Notes under the pieces: model-generated
Databases searched by the model: none
The model's input: only the letters and a program-made list of their open reading frames with translations
Told to the model about the DNA's origin: nothing
Position numbers and translations under genes: made by a program
Source: Bacteroidales bacterium
Lineage (GTDB): Bacteria > Bacteroidota > Bacteroidia > Bacteroidales > UBA932
Direction of reading: 5' to 3'
Assembly (NCBI GenBank): GCA_017962375.1
Contig: JAGCVJ010000002.1
Span: 1-64,000 of the forward strand
Length of the DNA: 64,000 bases
Part shown: piece by piece, positions 37,335-45,212 of the stretch
Numbering within the stretch: the first letter of the stretch is position 1
Layout of the letters: each line of letters opens with the position of its first letter

Positions 37335-38764
37335 TGAACCTTCTCCTGAAAAACGGCACCATTGTTAACGAAGGCGAAGTCTTCAGGGGAAGCATTGTCA
37401 TCAGCGGCGAGCGCATTTCTGAAATAATCAGGGAGTCTGATCCTCAATACAATTCACGAATAGATAATGCTCTGCAGAAGGCGGAGGTCATGGACCTTAC
37501 AGGCCTCCATGTGTTTCCGGGAATTATAGACAGCCACGTGCATTTCCGTGAGCCAGGAGACGGGGTGAAGGGAACTATCGAGAGCGAAAGCAGGGCTGCC
37601 GTTATGGGCGGCGTGACTTCCTTTATGGATATGCCGAACAACTCTCCTGCCGCCACAACTCTCCAGATGCTTGAAGACAAGTTTGCTTCAGCCGCAAAGA
37701 GTTCTTACGCCAACTATTCATTCTATCTTGGGGCCAGCAACAGCAATCTGGAAGAGATACGCCATATACCGGAACGGGATGTTTGCGGAGTGAAGGTGTT
37801 TATGGGTTCGTCTACTGGCAACTTGCTTGTAGACAGCGGCAAAGCCCTGGAAGACATTTTCCTCGTAAGCCCTTGCCTGATAGCCGTTCACTGTGAAGAC
37901 AACAGCATTATTTCATCCAACCTGAAAGACGCTGCGCAAAAATACCGTGACAATATACCGTCACTGGCCCATCCTCTGATCAGGAGCCGCCAGGCCTGCG
38001 TCAGCAGCAGCGAGAGGGCCATTGCCCTGGCCCAGAAATACAACTCGAGGCTTCATATCCTTCACATTACCACAGAGGAAGAAGTCCAGATGCTGGAAGA
38101 TATAATTAATCCCGATTCCTGGAATTTCAACGATTCTCATCGCAGAGCATTGATAACAGGGGAGGCGTGCCCTTCCTACCTGTGGTTCTGCAGCAAGGAC
38201 TACGAGCATTACGGCAACCTGATAAAATGTAATCCTGCAATCAAGGATGAAGAGGATATGCTTGCTCTCAGAAAGGCCTTGAAAGACGGCGTTTTGAAGA
38301 CTGTGGGAAGCGATCACGCCCCTCATCTTCTGAGCGACAAGCTGAAGCCATACGCCCAGTGCCCGTCCGGAATACCTCTTGTCCAGTACAGCCTCCAGAT
38401 GATGCTTTCTCTCTGCAAGGCAGGGGTTTTCACTCTTGAGGATGTGGCTGACAGGATGGCTCATGGCCCGGCAAAGTGTTTCTCTCTGAAAGACAGGGGA
38501 TTCATCAGGGAGGGCTTTTATGCGGACTTGGCAATAGTTGACCTTGAAAAGGCATCCGATTCTGCCGAGAATCCTCAGACGAAGTGCCGCTGGAGCCCGT
38601 TCTCGGAGGAAGGCATAGTTTTCCATCCGGAGGAAGGCACAGACCAGATGCTGCCTTCATTCCCTTGCTCGGTGACGCATACCATAGTAAATGGATGCCT
38701 TGTTGTAAACAACGGCACAATTACAGACGAAAAGCGCGTTAAAAGGCTTGAATTTGACAGATAA
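37334..38764 (+). CDS. pyrC: Dihydroorotase
   Basis: Zinc amidohydrolase closing the dihydroorotate ring in pyrimidine synthesis, 476 aa. Metal ligands in IIDSHVHFREPGDGVKGTIE, AVHCEDNSII, RLHILHITTEEE and TVGSDHAPHLLSDK; MDMPNNSPA is the usual loop. Length fits the class I (PyrC/allantoinase-like) enzymes of Bacteroidales. Translationally coupled to the glycosyltransferase upstream (TGATG). pyrD is elsewhere in this window at 56.3 kb. Confidence 0.93.
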   Translation: MNLLLKNGTIVNEGEVFRGSIVISGERISEIIRESDPQYNSRIDNALQKAEVMDLTGLHVFPGIIDSHVHFREPGDGVKGTIESESRAAVMGGVTSFMDMPNNSPAATTLQMLEDKFASAAKSSYANYSFYLGASNSNLEEIRHIPERDVCGVKVFMGSSTGNLLVDSGKALEDIFLVSPCLIAVHCEDNSIISSNLKDAAQKYRDNIPSLAHPLIRSRQACVSSSERAIALAQKYNSRLHILHITTEEEVQMLEDIINPDSWNFNDSHRRALITGEACPSYLWFCSKDYEHYGNLIKCNPAIKDEEDMLALRKALKDGVLKTVGSDHAPHLLSDKLKPYAQCPSGIPLVQYSLQMMLSLCKAGVFTLEDVADRMAHGPAKCFSLKDRGFIREGFYADLAIVDLEKASDSAENPQTKCRWSPFSEEGIVFHPEEGTDQMLPSFPCSVTHTIVNGCLVVNNGTITDEKRVKRLEFDR

Positions 38765-38776
38765 TACTCAAGATAT

Positions 38777-39691
38777 ATGACTCAAGGCAAAGGCTTGTGG
38801 AAAGCGTACATATTGGCCATTTTCTCAATCACGGCGTGGGGATTTTCCTTTGTCTGGGAAGATTATCTGATCAAGAACCACATTGAGATTTTCACTTTCA
38901 TCTTCGAGAGGATGATCCTTGCCGCGGCCATTATGTGGATAGTGGGGGGAATTCTTGGGAAAATCCAGAAGATCCAGAAAGGGGACATGAAATGGATGTT
39001 CCTTCTGGGCTTTGGCGAGCCTTTCATCTATTTCCTCGGCGAAAACTTCGGCATCAAATACACATCGGGAGTTATGGCTGCCATAATTATAGCCACCATT
39101 CCGCTTTTCTGCACCGTTGTAGACCGTATTCTCTACAAGTTCAGGCTCTCCTTTGCCAAGGTCATGGGCTGCCTGCTTTCCCTTATAGGAATAGCGCTTT
39201 TCATGCTGGAGAAAACCGGTTCCGGATCTTCTCAGCTCAAGGGCATATTGCTTCTGCTTTTCTTCGCCGTTGGCGGCGCACTCATTTACGGCTATGTAAC
39301 CAACAAGATGATAAGCCGTTACAACCCTATGACCATTGTAACTTACCAATTCTCCTTCGGTGCATTGCTCTTTTTGCCTTTCTTCCTGATCTTCGGCTTG
39401 AAGGGCCTTACACCTGAGTTTTTCTCAGCTCCTGTACAGTCCAAGATTCTGGCTCTGGCCGTGCTCTGCTCCTGCGTATGCTTCGGCCTTTGGGCCTTCT
39501 GCACCGGAAAGCTGGGCGTTACAAGGGTGAACATATTCTCGGCTCTTATACCTCTTGTGAGCGCCACCGCCTCATACTTCCTGTATCCGGGCCAGGAAAC
39601 CTTTACTCCGCTCAAATTTGTCGGCATAATACTGACGATTTTGGGAGTGATTATAGTTCAGATAGTTAAAGACAAACAAATACAGCCATGA
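38777..39691 (+). CDS. EamA/DMT-family transporter
   Basis: 304 aa with ten predicted membrane helices in two EamA repeats (first ~5-138, second ~155-298), for example ILAIFSITAWGFSFVWEDYL and GILLLLFFAVGGALIYGYVT. Exports small metabolites in related cases; substrate not predictable. It begins 12 bp after dihydroorotase and overlaps the lipoprotein gene by four bases (ATGA). Confidence 0.88.
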   Translation: MTQGKGLWKAYILAIFSITAWGFSFVWEDYLIKNHIEIFTFIFERMILAAAIMWIVGGILGKIQKIQKGDMKWMFLLGFGEPFIYFLGENFGIKYTSGVMAAIIIATIPLFCTVVDRILYKFRLSFAKVMGCLLSLIGIALFMLEKTGSGSSQLKGILLLLFFAVGGALIYGYVTNKMISRYNPMTIVTYQFSFGALLFLPFFLIFGLKGLTPEFFSAPVQSKILALAVLCSCVCFGLWAFCTGKLGVTRVNIFSALIPLVSATASYFLYPGQETFTPLKFVGIILTILGVIIVQIVKDKQIQP

Positions 39692-40914
39692 AAAAGATTT
39701 TAATTATTGCCGCGGCAGTTTTGCTGCTTGCTTCCTGCCAGGACAAAAAGGTTTTAGACGCAGACCCTGCTGCCTATGACTTTACCGAGGTTATCACCAC
39801 TGGCACTCCTTTTGACCTTGGAATCATCGGTGACGACTTTACCCGCCTGCAGATTCATTACGCTTCTGTAACCAAAACAGATGCAGAGCATTACGCTGTA
39901 AAGGGCTTTTCCAAGGCAGGGGAGACAGTTCAGCCTTTTGAGGGAACCATGGAGATAGCTTCCATCTACAAAATCAAGCCTAATCCTGATGAACCTACGG
40001 AAGAAATTGATCCGGACGCCTATGAACTTGTTTGCAATTATGTCTTCACACAGCCGGACGGCAAGTTTGAAGGCAAAGCTGTCAACGATATTCTTCTCAA
40101 AGGCGGCAAGGCTTCTACAGACGACAGCTTTTTAGGCGCAGACGGCTATTCCAACAACCAGCATATCGGAACTTTCACATCCACAGACGGAGTGAAGAAG
40201 ATTGCCAACTGGGGAGACTGGCGCATTCCAGAGTCCGGAGACCTTGACCAGGGAGTAGGCGAGTTCATCCCGAGCGAGAAGTATCACAGCAAAGGCTGGG
40301 CTTCTTACTACAACGCCCTCTATGCCAGTGATGAGGTTGAAAAGGAAAACGCTATGTTCGCCGAGAGCAGAAAATGGTGGGATCCGGAGGCTCCGGTTCT
40401 TACCGCTCAGGGCCCTAGAAACTTGATGGACAACCCAATGAAGCAGTATGAACCAGACACCTATTTTGTAGAAGCCACCACTCCAAAGGGCCCAACTACC
40501 ATCATATTCCCGACAACAGACGCTCCTGAATACACAGATATCAACTTTGACGGCTATCCAGATCTTTTCCAGATGTGCGACGACGGTTATTGCTATCTGT
40601 ATGATCCTCAGCTCAAGGAATTTGGCGGCTGCCCTTCCTACAACAGCATAAAGTACAAGGGCTATATCCAAATCTATCCTGAAGGCCAGTACATTACCAC
40701 CTCCAATTATGACCTGTACACCGGCAAGCATTTCTTCTGTATGTACAAGTACGACTCAGACAAAGGCTTCTATCCAATCGGCAGCATCACCGAGAAAGAC
40801 GGTGCATGGGAAGAGTTTGACCAGGACGGCAACAAGGTAAAAGACGCCTCCACTCCTGCCGAACTTTCACAGGTGTGGAAAGATTACATCGACCGCACAA
40901 TGGCTCAGTACTAG
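39688..40914 (+). CDS. Lipoprotein with FG-GAP/XAC2610-like segment
   Basis: 408 aa. Lipoprotein signal MKKILIIAAAVLLLASCQDKK (lipobox LASC). The family is not recognised as a whole. The part around residues 290-300, DINFDGYPDLFQMCDDGYCYLYD, has the calcium-loop D-x-N-x-D-G-x-x-D pattern of FG-GAP and XAC2610-type proteins, followed by a repeated Y-rich stretch. Likely surface- or periplasm-facing. Last gene of the unit starting at 36603. Confidence 0.75.
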   Translation: MKKILIIAAAVLLLASCQDKKVLDADPAAYDFTEVITTGTPFDLGIIGDDFTRLQIHYASVTKTDAEHYAVKGFSKAGETVQPFEGTMEIASIYKIKPNPDEPTEEIDPDAYELVCNYVFTQPDGKFEGKAVNDILLKGGKASTDDSFLGADGYSNNQHIGTFTSTDGVKKIANWGDWRIPESGDLDQGVGEFIPSEKYHSKGWASYYNALYASDEVEKENAMFAESRKWWDPEAPVLTAQGPRNLMDNPMKQYEPDTYFVEATTPKGPTTIIFPTTDAPEYTDINFDGYPDLFQMCDDGYCYLYDPQLKEFGGCPSYNSIKYKGYIQIYPEGQYITTSNYDLYTGKHFFCMYKYDSDKGFYPIGSITEKDGAWEEFDQDGNKVKDASTPAELSQVWKDYIDRTMAQY

Positions 40915-40936
40915 ACCCAATTGCATAATAAAGATT

Positions 40937-40985
40937 AGCTCTGGGATAAGGACTCTTTAGAACAACCTCCCGGAGCTTTTCTTTT
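40937..40985 (+). terminator. Terminator after the lipoprotein gene
   Basis: AGCTCTGGGA (40937-40946) pairs fully with TCCCGGAGCT (40968-40977; one G-U pair) around a 21-nt loop and is followed by TTTCTTTT. Confidence 0.75.
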
Positions 40986-41014
40986 AGCCCATAATCCACA
41001 AATTCAACTTTAAG

Positions 41015-41055
41015 AAGGGGGTCGAATTCGACCCCCTTTGGCAATGAATGCCAAA
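41015..41055. repeat. 24-bp perfect palindrome plus adjacent hairpin
   Basis: Positions 41015-41038 form a 24-bp perfect palindrome with five G / five C blocks on either side of TCGAATTCGA. It is followed with a two-base overlap by TTTGGCA-N5-TGCCAAA (41037-41055). They lie between convergent genes at the edge of the accessory block. They could act as a two-way terminator or be a mobile-element trace. Confidence 0.65.
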
Positions 41056-41139
41056 CACATTCTCATGGACATTATTAACGTTGATGTAGCCAGACAAAGC
41101 CGCATATTTCTCCCGTTAAATCTCTATGCTCCGATTACA

Positions 41140-42639
41140 TTATTTAACGTAATAGCCGCCGTTTTTTCGTGAACCACGATGCTCAATAAGTCCCATTTTT
41201 TTCAGTATCGCCATTTGCTTCTCTACCGTAGGTAATGGACGTGTTAATTTTTCGGCCACTTGATTTGTTTTGATACCGGGCGTTGAATATATAAGGAGAT
41301 ATATTTGTTTAAGATTTTCATTTAACGCTTTTATTCCACCATTTATTCCACCATTTATTCCACCATTTATTCCACCATTTTCTTCTCTATCAAAATGTGG
41401 CGTAAGCGGATGCTTGAAGCGTATGGTCAGGCAAACAAAGTTGGGAATGATCTCAAATTCCGGTTTGGGCAGGCCTGCAGCCTTGCACTCTCCGAAGATA
41501 TCTGGAATTCCTCTCCCCCAGGCTTCCATAAGCCCGCTCTTGAAGAAAACATTGGAAATGATTTCATTGATTGGCTCAGAATGGGGATGTTTTTGGAAGT
41601 CCTCTACTGTGGTGCCGTGAGGAAAGTTGCCTGGGTTCATAAACTCGATGCGGTTGTCGTAGATAGCAACGCTTGGAGTTCTGGCTCCAGACCACCATGT
41701 CCTATGAACAAGAAGGTTCAGCGTGGCTTCTCTCAAGGCCTTGAAAGGAATAGTTAAAGTATCAACTCGTTCTTTCTGATTCATATTGCCAGCAAGGAAC
41801 ATATGTTTCTGGCAAAAGGAAATAATGGCATCATATTGTTCAAATAGGTTCCCGTAGCAGACCATCTGGTCTCGGAACTTGTCCATATCTATTCCTTCAA
41901 AGCGTGCCAGCCTGACTTTGCACTGGGAAAAGATACGGTTTGGCGCCTTGCCGAATAGGGCAATTGCTCCGTTTGTAAGCAGGCCATCACCAGTTCTGAG
42001 ATCAAAGTGATCCAATTTTGCCTGACGGCTTTTGAGATAGGCAGCTTCACGAGGAATACGGCCTTTGTTGATACCGGAATTAATGACATTGTCTATGGAT
42101 TTTGCACTGATGTTCTTGATTTCGGCTTCAAGGCAAGGGGTTTTCTCCCAGCTGAACTTTTTGGGATTGCTAAGACGAATGCGTTCATCGTACATTTCTC
42201 GAGGCATCGGTTTGGTAGTGTTCTCCACTTTGTAGAAAGGCTTGCCGTCATAAGTATAAGGTGCTGAATATCCTATTGGGGCCGGGAACCAGATAGCTAT
42301 AATTTTCTTTCCAGCACTAACAGGTATATCAATGTACTGGGCGGAGAGATCTATAGCAGGAGAGATTTTTGTCATTTCCCACGCAACCTCCTGCATTGTC
42401 CTGTCTGCCACATCCTGTCCATTGATTTTCAGGGAGTCTGGTGTGATGCCAAAAAATAGCCAACCGCCTTCTGTATTGAGGAAGGCACAACCAGACTGCA
42501 TTCCTGCAACAATCTCCCCAGTTGTCTTCTTTACTTCAAGAATCCTTCCTTCATCTCTGTGGATAATATTCTCGATGTCTTTAATAGTCAATTCCTTCAC
42601 ACTATTGCGCGACAGCTTTCCCTTCTTCTCCATAGCCAT
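41140..42639 (-). CDS. AlbA_2 (Schlafen-type) ATP-binding regulator with GGIN repeat
   Basis: 499 aa. N-terminal AlbA_2/divergent AAA-4 domain (~17-140; EGRILEVKKTTGEIVAGMQSGCAFLNTEGGWLFFGI), a central COG2865-type GHKL-like ATPase part (NLLVHRTWW, ...NRIEFMNPGNFP, FFKSGLMEAWGRGIPDIFGEC), then four GGIN repeats (NGGINGGINGGINGGI) and a C-terminal winged helix (TNQVAEKLTRPLPTVEKQMAILKKMGLIEHRGSRKNGGYYV). Such proteins are accessory transcription regulators or defence-associated. Start is ATG 42639 or 42633. The 12-bp DNA repeat behind GGIN makes its length unstable in principle. Confidence 0.85.
   Translation of the reverse strand: MAMEKKGKLSRNSVKELTIKDIENIIHRDEGRILEVKKTTGEIVAGMQSGCAFLNTEGGWLFFGITPDSLKINGQDVADRTMQEVAWEMTKISPAIDLSAQYIDIPVSAGKKIIAIWFPAPIGYSAPYTYDGKPFYKVENTTKPMPREMYDERIRLSNPKKFSWEKTPCLEAEIKNISAKSIDNVINSGINKGRIPREAAYLKSRQAKLDHFDLRTGDGLLTNGAIALFGKAPNRIFSQCKVRLARFEGIDMDKFRDQMVCYGNLFEQYDAIISFCQKHMFLAGNMNQKERVDTLTIPFKALREATLNLLVHRTWWSGARTPSVAIYDNRIEFMNPGNFPHGTTVEDFQKHPHSEPINEIISNVFFKSGLMEAWGRGIPDIFGECKAAGLPKPEFEIIPNFVCLTIRFKHPLTPHFDREENGGINGGINGGINGGIKALNENLKQIYLLIYSTPGIKTNQVAEKLTRPLPTVEKQMAILKKMGLIEHRGSRKNGGYYVK
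41331..41378. repeat. Four perfect copies of a 12-bp tandem repeat
   Basis: TTATTCCACCAT is repeated four times without mismatch inside the AlbA_2 gene and encodes the GGIN units on the minus strand. Because the unit is 12 bp, gain or loss keeps the frame and changes linker length. Confidence 0.95.
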
Positions 42640-42966
42640 AATACTCTTTTTAAAAGTTTATGGCTACAATAGTATACCATTTATTCTTAAACCGGATGCC
42701 AAATGGTACATTTATCCTGTCCGCCCCCAAAGATTTACGAATCTACGATTATACTCAACGATTAAGGGTTATTCACAATCGCAGGATTGTACAATCAAAT
42801 GTTGGAAATAAGTGCATTATTTGGTAAATTTGGAAGCATTTTGGGAGAATTGTTTACCTCGATATCAGGATAATACCATTTTCTCATCTTGCAGACATAA
42901 TGAAAGAAAGCGTTTAACGCTATTCTACGATAGTGAATCTGGACAATTCAAGCAAAGGTAGAATAG
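42640..42966. other. 327-bp gene-free stretch with promoter and inverted repeats
   Basis: No gene is supported here. Contents: a minus-strand near -7 box TACTATTG (42667-42674) for the AlbA_2 gene with the inverted repeat TACCATTT-N18-AAATGGTA (42675-42682 / 42701-42708) behind it; ACAATC-GCAG-GATTGT at 42775-42790; a good plus-strand promoter (TTG 42802-42804, 20 bp, TAAATTTG 42825-42832); and an inverted repeat CTATTCTAC/GTAGAATAG (42920-42928 / 42958-42966) ending exactly where the DUF499-like frame opens. A 24-codon frame at 42799 has no support as a gene. Confidence 0.6.
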
Positions 42967-43515
42967 AGCGAGACGCTCGCACTGGCTATATCTCGGGCCT
43001 CGGTCCGCGCTATGATTTCCGGTCCTGAGGCCATTGAGCGCTCTGTCCGTAAATATTGCGAAGTGGGACTGTTCAATGTGGCGGTAGGTACTGGGGAAAA
43101 CTGGGACAAGATTTACCAGAATACAGATACCATCCCATTCCTCAATGCCCAAAGCGAAGAGTACTGGCTGGTTGATCCGAGCGTACAGTTCAAGCCTGAG
43201 GGTACTTCAGATGCGACCGAAAAGCCTGATATGCCGGAGCCTGGTACTCCAGAAGGCGGAGAGACTCCTATACCTCCGGAGCAGACGGTCAAGGCATTTA
43301 AGTCCCTAACTATATCCGGTAGCATAGATATGGCCAGTTGGACTCAGCTCTTCAGCAGTTTCATTATGCCCCTAAAGAACAACAATCTAAAATTGGAAGT
43401 TTCCTTTAAAGCCAAATCCACCCATCTTGCTCCGCTTGACGAAAATTCACCTATTTATAGAGCCGTCAAGGAATCTGCTGCCCAACTTGGTCTAGATATG
43501 GAAACTGAGGAATAA
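42967..43515 (+). pseudogene. C-terminal fragment resembling a DUF499 protein
   Basis: An open frame runs from just after a TAG at 42964 to 43515; first ATG at 43012 would give 167 aa. The segment YWLVDPSVQFKPEG, a Pro-rich linker (PEPGTPEGGETPIPPEQ), and the ending LKLEVSFKAKSTHLAPLDEN...AAQLGLDMETEE resemble the last ~170 residues of DUF499 proteins, large predicted ATPases found with DUF1156 methyltransferases in defence islands. No 5' part of such a gene (usually over 900 codons) is present, so this is best read as a remnant. Family assignment is from memory of the tail and only moderate. Confidence 0.55.
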
Positions 43516-43548
43516 TCTTTTGTCCAATAAAAAGGTACACACTTCCCA

Positions 43549-43578
43549 TTGTAGATAGTTATCATAGCCATATCTTTG
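43549..43578 (+). promoter_or_regulatory. Promoter of the HTH gene, flanked by inverted repeat
   Basis: TTG (43549-43551), 19 bp, TATCTTTG (43571-43578). The arms GTTATC (43558-43563) and GATAAC (43586-43591) bracket the -7 box, a candidate autoregulatory operator. Confidence 0.55.
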
Positions 43579-43595
43579 CATAAAAGATAACGGTT

Positions 43596-44240
43596 ATGAA
43601 AACAACAATAGGTAATCTTATTGAGAAAGAAGTCCGTAAACAACAATGGTCTATAGGTAAATTTGCCGAGGCTATTTGTTGCGGAAGAAAGAATGTTTAT
43701 GACATCTTTAAAAGAAGCAGTATCGACATACTGCACTTAGCTAAAATTTCGGAGGTTCTTAGACATAATTTCTTTGAAGATTTGGTGAATAATCCTGAAC
43801 TTGTTGATTTTAGCAATCCAGTGATAGCAAGAGAATTCGAGAAGAAGCGAGCTTTATCGCAATTCATGGAAGTAATGCCTAGAGTTCTTGATAAACTGGG
43901 TTTCAATACTTGCATAGTAAAGATTATTTCCAGTGAATTTCAGGAAAAAGATTTACCTGATTTTGGTCTTTCTGATTTCAATGTTACTTTCACTGAAGGT
44001 GAGTGGTTAGCAGATAGGATTCCTAAATACAAGGAGTTCATGGGGTATCAATCAAAGTTTTCTTCAAAAGGCATAAGAGTTGATTTCTGGAGGAACCCGA
44101 TTTCTGGTTGGATATCGATAGATATTAAGCTTGATTTCAAGACGGAGGAAGAATGGATGGAGACAATGAGCTTTGTAAAGGAAGAATGCATCCCCCAGGC
44201 GTTTAGCTTAAGCTATTATAGGTGGTCTCTAAAACATTAA
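43596..44240 (+). CDS. HTH (XRE-like) protein
   Basis: 214 aa. Residues ~1-60 look like a Cro/C1-type helix-turn-helix (EKEVRKQQWSIGKFAEAICCGRKNVYDIFKRSSIDILHLAKISEVL). The rest (~70-214) is an alpha/beta domain I do not recognise, containing DLPDFGLSDFNVTFTEGEWL and GWISIDIKLDF. The gene is more AT-rich than the core genome and lies between the DUF499-like remnant and a CoiA-like gene (17 bp gap), so it may regulate or partner that gene. Confidence 0.75.
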   Translation: MKTTIGNLIEKEVRKQQWSIGKFAEAICCGRKNVYDIFKRSSIDILHLAKISEVLRHNFFEDLVNNPELVDFSNPVIAREFEKKRALSQFMEVMPRVLDKLGFNTCIVKIISSEFQEKDLPDFGLSDFNVTFTEGEWLADRIPKYKEFMGYQSKFSSKGIRVDFWRNPISGWISIDIKLDFKTEEEWMETMSFVKEECIPQAFSLSYYRWSLKH

Positions 44241-44257
44241 CGATTTGAGTAGCTGTT

Positions 44258-45157
44258 ATGAATGATTTGTTGATCAATTTTGCATTTGATTCTAATAATA
44301 ACATTGTTTTTGCAAAGGATGCCATTAAAGGAATTCAATACAAGTGTCCTGAATGTGGAGAGGAACTGGTTTTTAAGAGCAGTGGGAAAACCGGACCAGG
44401 ATCCCGAAGGCCACATTTTGCTCATAAAGGAGGTGGAGGATTGAACTGTACTCCGGAGTCTATGTTACATTCAGCTTTCAAACTGAAGACAGCTGAAATC
44501 CTGCAAGGGAAGATAGCATCCGGATGTAAGGAATTTATAATCAACTGGAAATGTGATGAGTGTCAAAAGTCCTACAAAGGGAATCTGTTGTATCTGGCAA
44601 AGGATGTGAAGATTGAGTATGATTTGGGAATATGTCGGCCGGATATTGCTTTGCTGGATGGTAATGGTAAGGTTATAATTGCTATTGAGATAGTGAATAC
44701 TCATTACCCGGAAGAAGGGGTGCTTAAATACTATAGGGATAACGGAATCGTGCTTGTTCAGTATAATGTTACGGAAGATGATTTGCTCAACATTGAAGGA
44801 AGATTGCAAAATCCGGATAATGTGTCATTATGTTTAGATTCGAAATGTCCTGTATGTAATATTTCATTTTTTAGACGAGTATTAAGGAAATATCCTGTCG
44901 TCTGCCGCCAATGCAATTCTAAAGGATATGCTTATGTGGCAGAGTGCTATTCACTGCTAGGCCATATTTGGTATCCAAGAATTTCTAATAGCGATTGGGA
45001 AATATTGAAATCCAATGGATTTGATTTGAGTCAAATGATGATAAAGAATCTCATTATAAACAATGTAAATATTGAGGTTATAGCTGATAAATGTATGTGT
45101 AAACCTAGGTTTGTTTTAAGCTTACCTCGTCCAACCAAGAGGAGTCGGAGGTTTTAA
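44258..45157 (+). CDS. CoiA-like zinc-finger/nuclease-fold protein
   Basis: 299 aa. N-terminal CoiA-type zinc ribbon CPECGEELVFKSSG and RRPHFAHKG, typical of the competence-protein CoiA family, then a PD-(D/E)XK nuclease-like core (YDLGICRPDIALLDGNGKVIIAIEIVNTHYPEEGVLKYY), and a second CxxC...CxxC ribbon (CPVCNISFFRRVLRKYPVVCRQC). The basic end is KRSRRF. Such proteins occur in competence, phage and island contexts; a nuclease role is inferred. AT-rich like its neighbour, suggesting transfer. Confidence 0.78.
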   Translation: MNDLLINFAFDSNNNIVFAKDAIKGIQYKCPECGEELVFKSSGKTGPGSRRPHFAHKGGGGLNCTPESMLHSAFKLKTAEILQGKIASGCKEFIINWKCDECQKSYKGNLLYLAKDVKIEYDLGICRPDIALLDGNGKVIIAIEIVNTHYPEEGVLKYYRDNGIVLVQYNVTEDDLLNIEGRLQNPDNVSLCLDSKCPVCNISFFRRVLRKYPVVCRQCNSKGYAYVAECYSLLGHIWYPRISNSDWEILKSNGFDLSQMMIKNLIINNVNIEVIADKCMCKPRFVLSLPRPTKRSRRF

Positions 45158-45170
45158 GTAATTCTTTCAT

Positions 45171-45178
45171 TACCTTTG
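45171..45178 (+). promoter_or_regulatory. Possible -7 box for the M48 peptidase gene
   Basis: TACCTTTG, full TAnnTTTG match, 34 bp before the ATG at 45213. No clear -33 element. Confidence 0.45.
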
Positions 45179-45212
45179 TCTTACAAAAACAGATAGCGTT
45201 TTTTTAGGTGCT

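Noticed and set aside
41331-41378. Tandem repeat considered as a CRISPR array
   Set aside because: Units are 12 bp, contiguous and without spacers, and they encode GGIN in a long gene; no cas genes are present.
42799-42832. Possible live promoter for a full DUF499 gene
   Set aside because: Promoter elements are good, but no ATG-led long frame follows; only the C-terminal fragment exists.
42799-42873. A 24-codon frame encoding a hydrophobic peptide, toxin-like at first sight
   Set aside because: A -7 box lies inside it, no antisense RNA or partner is evident, and nothing supports translation.
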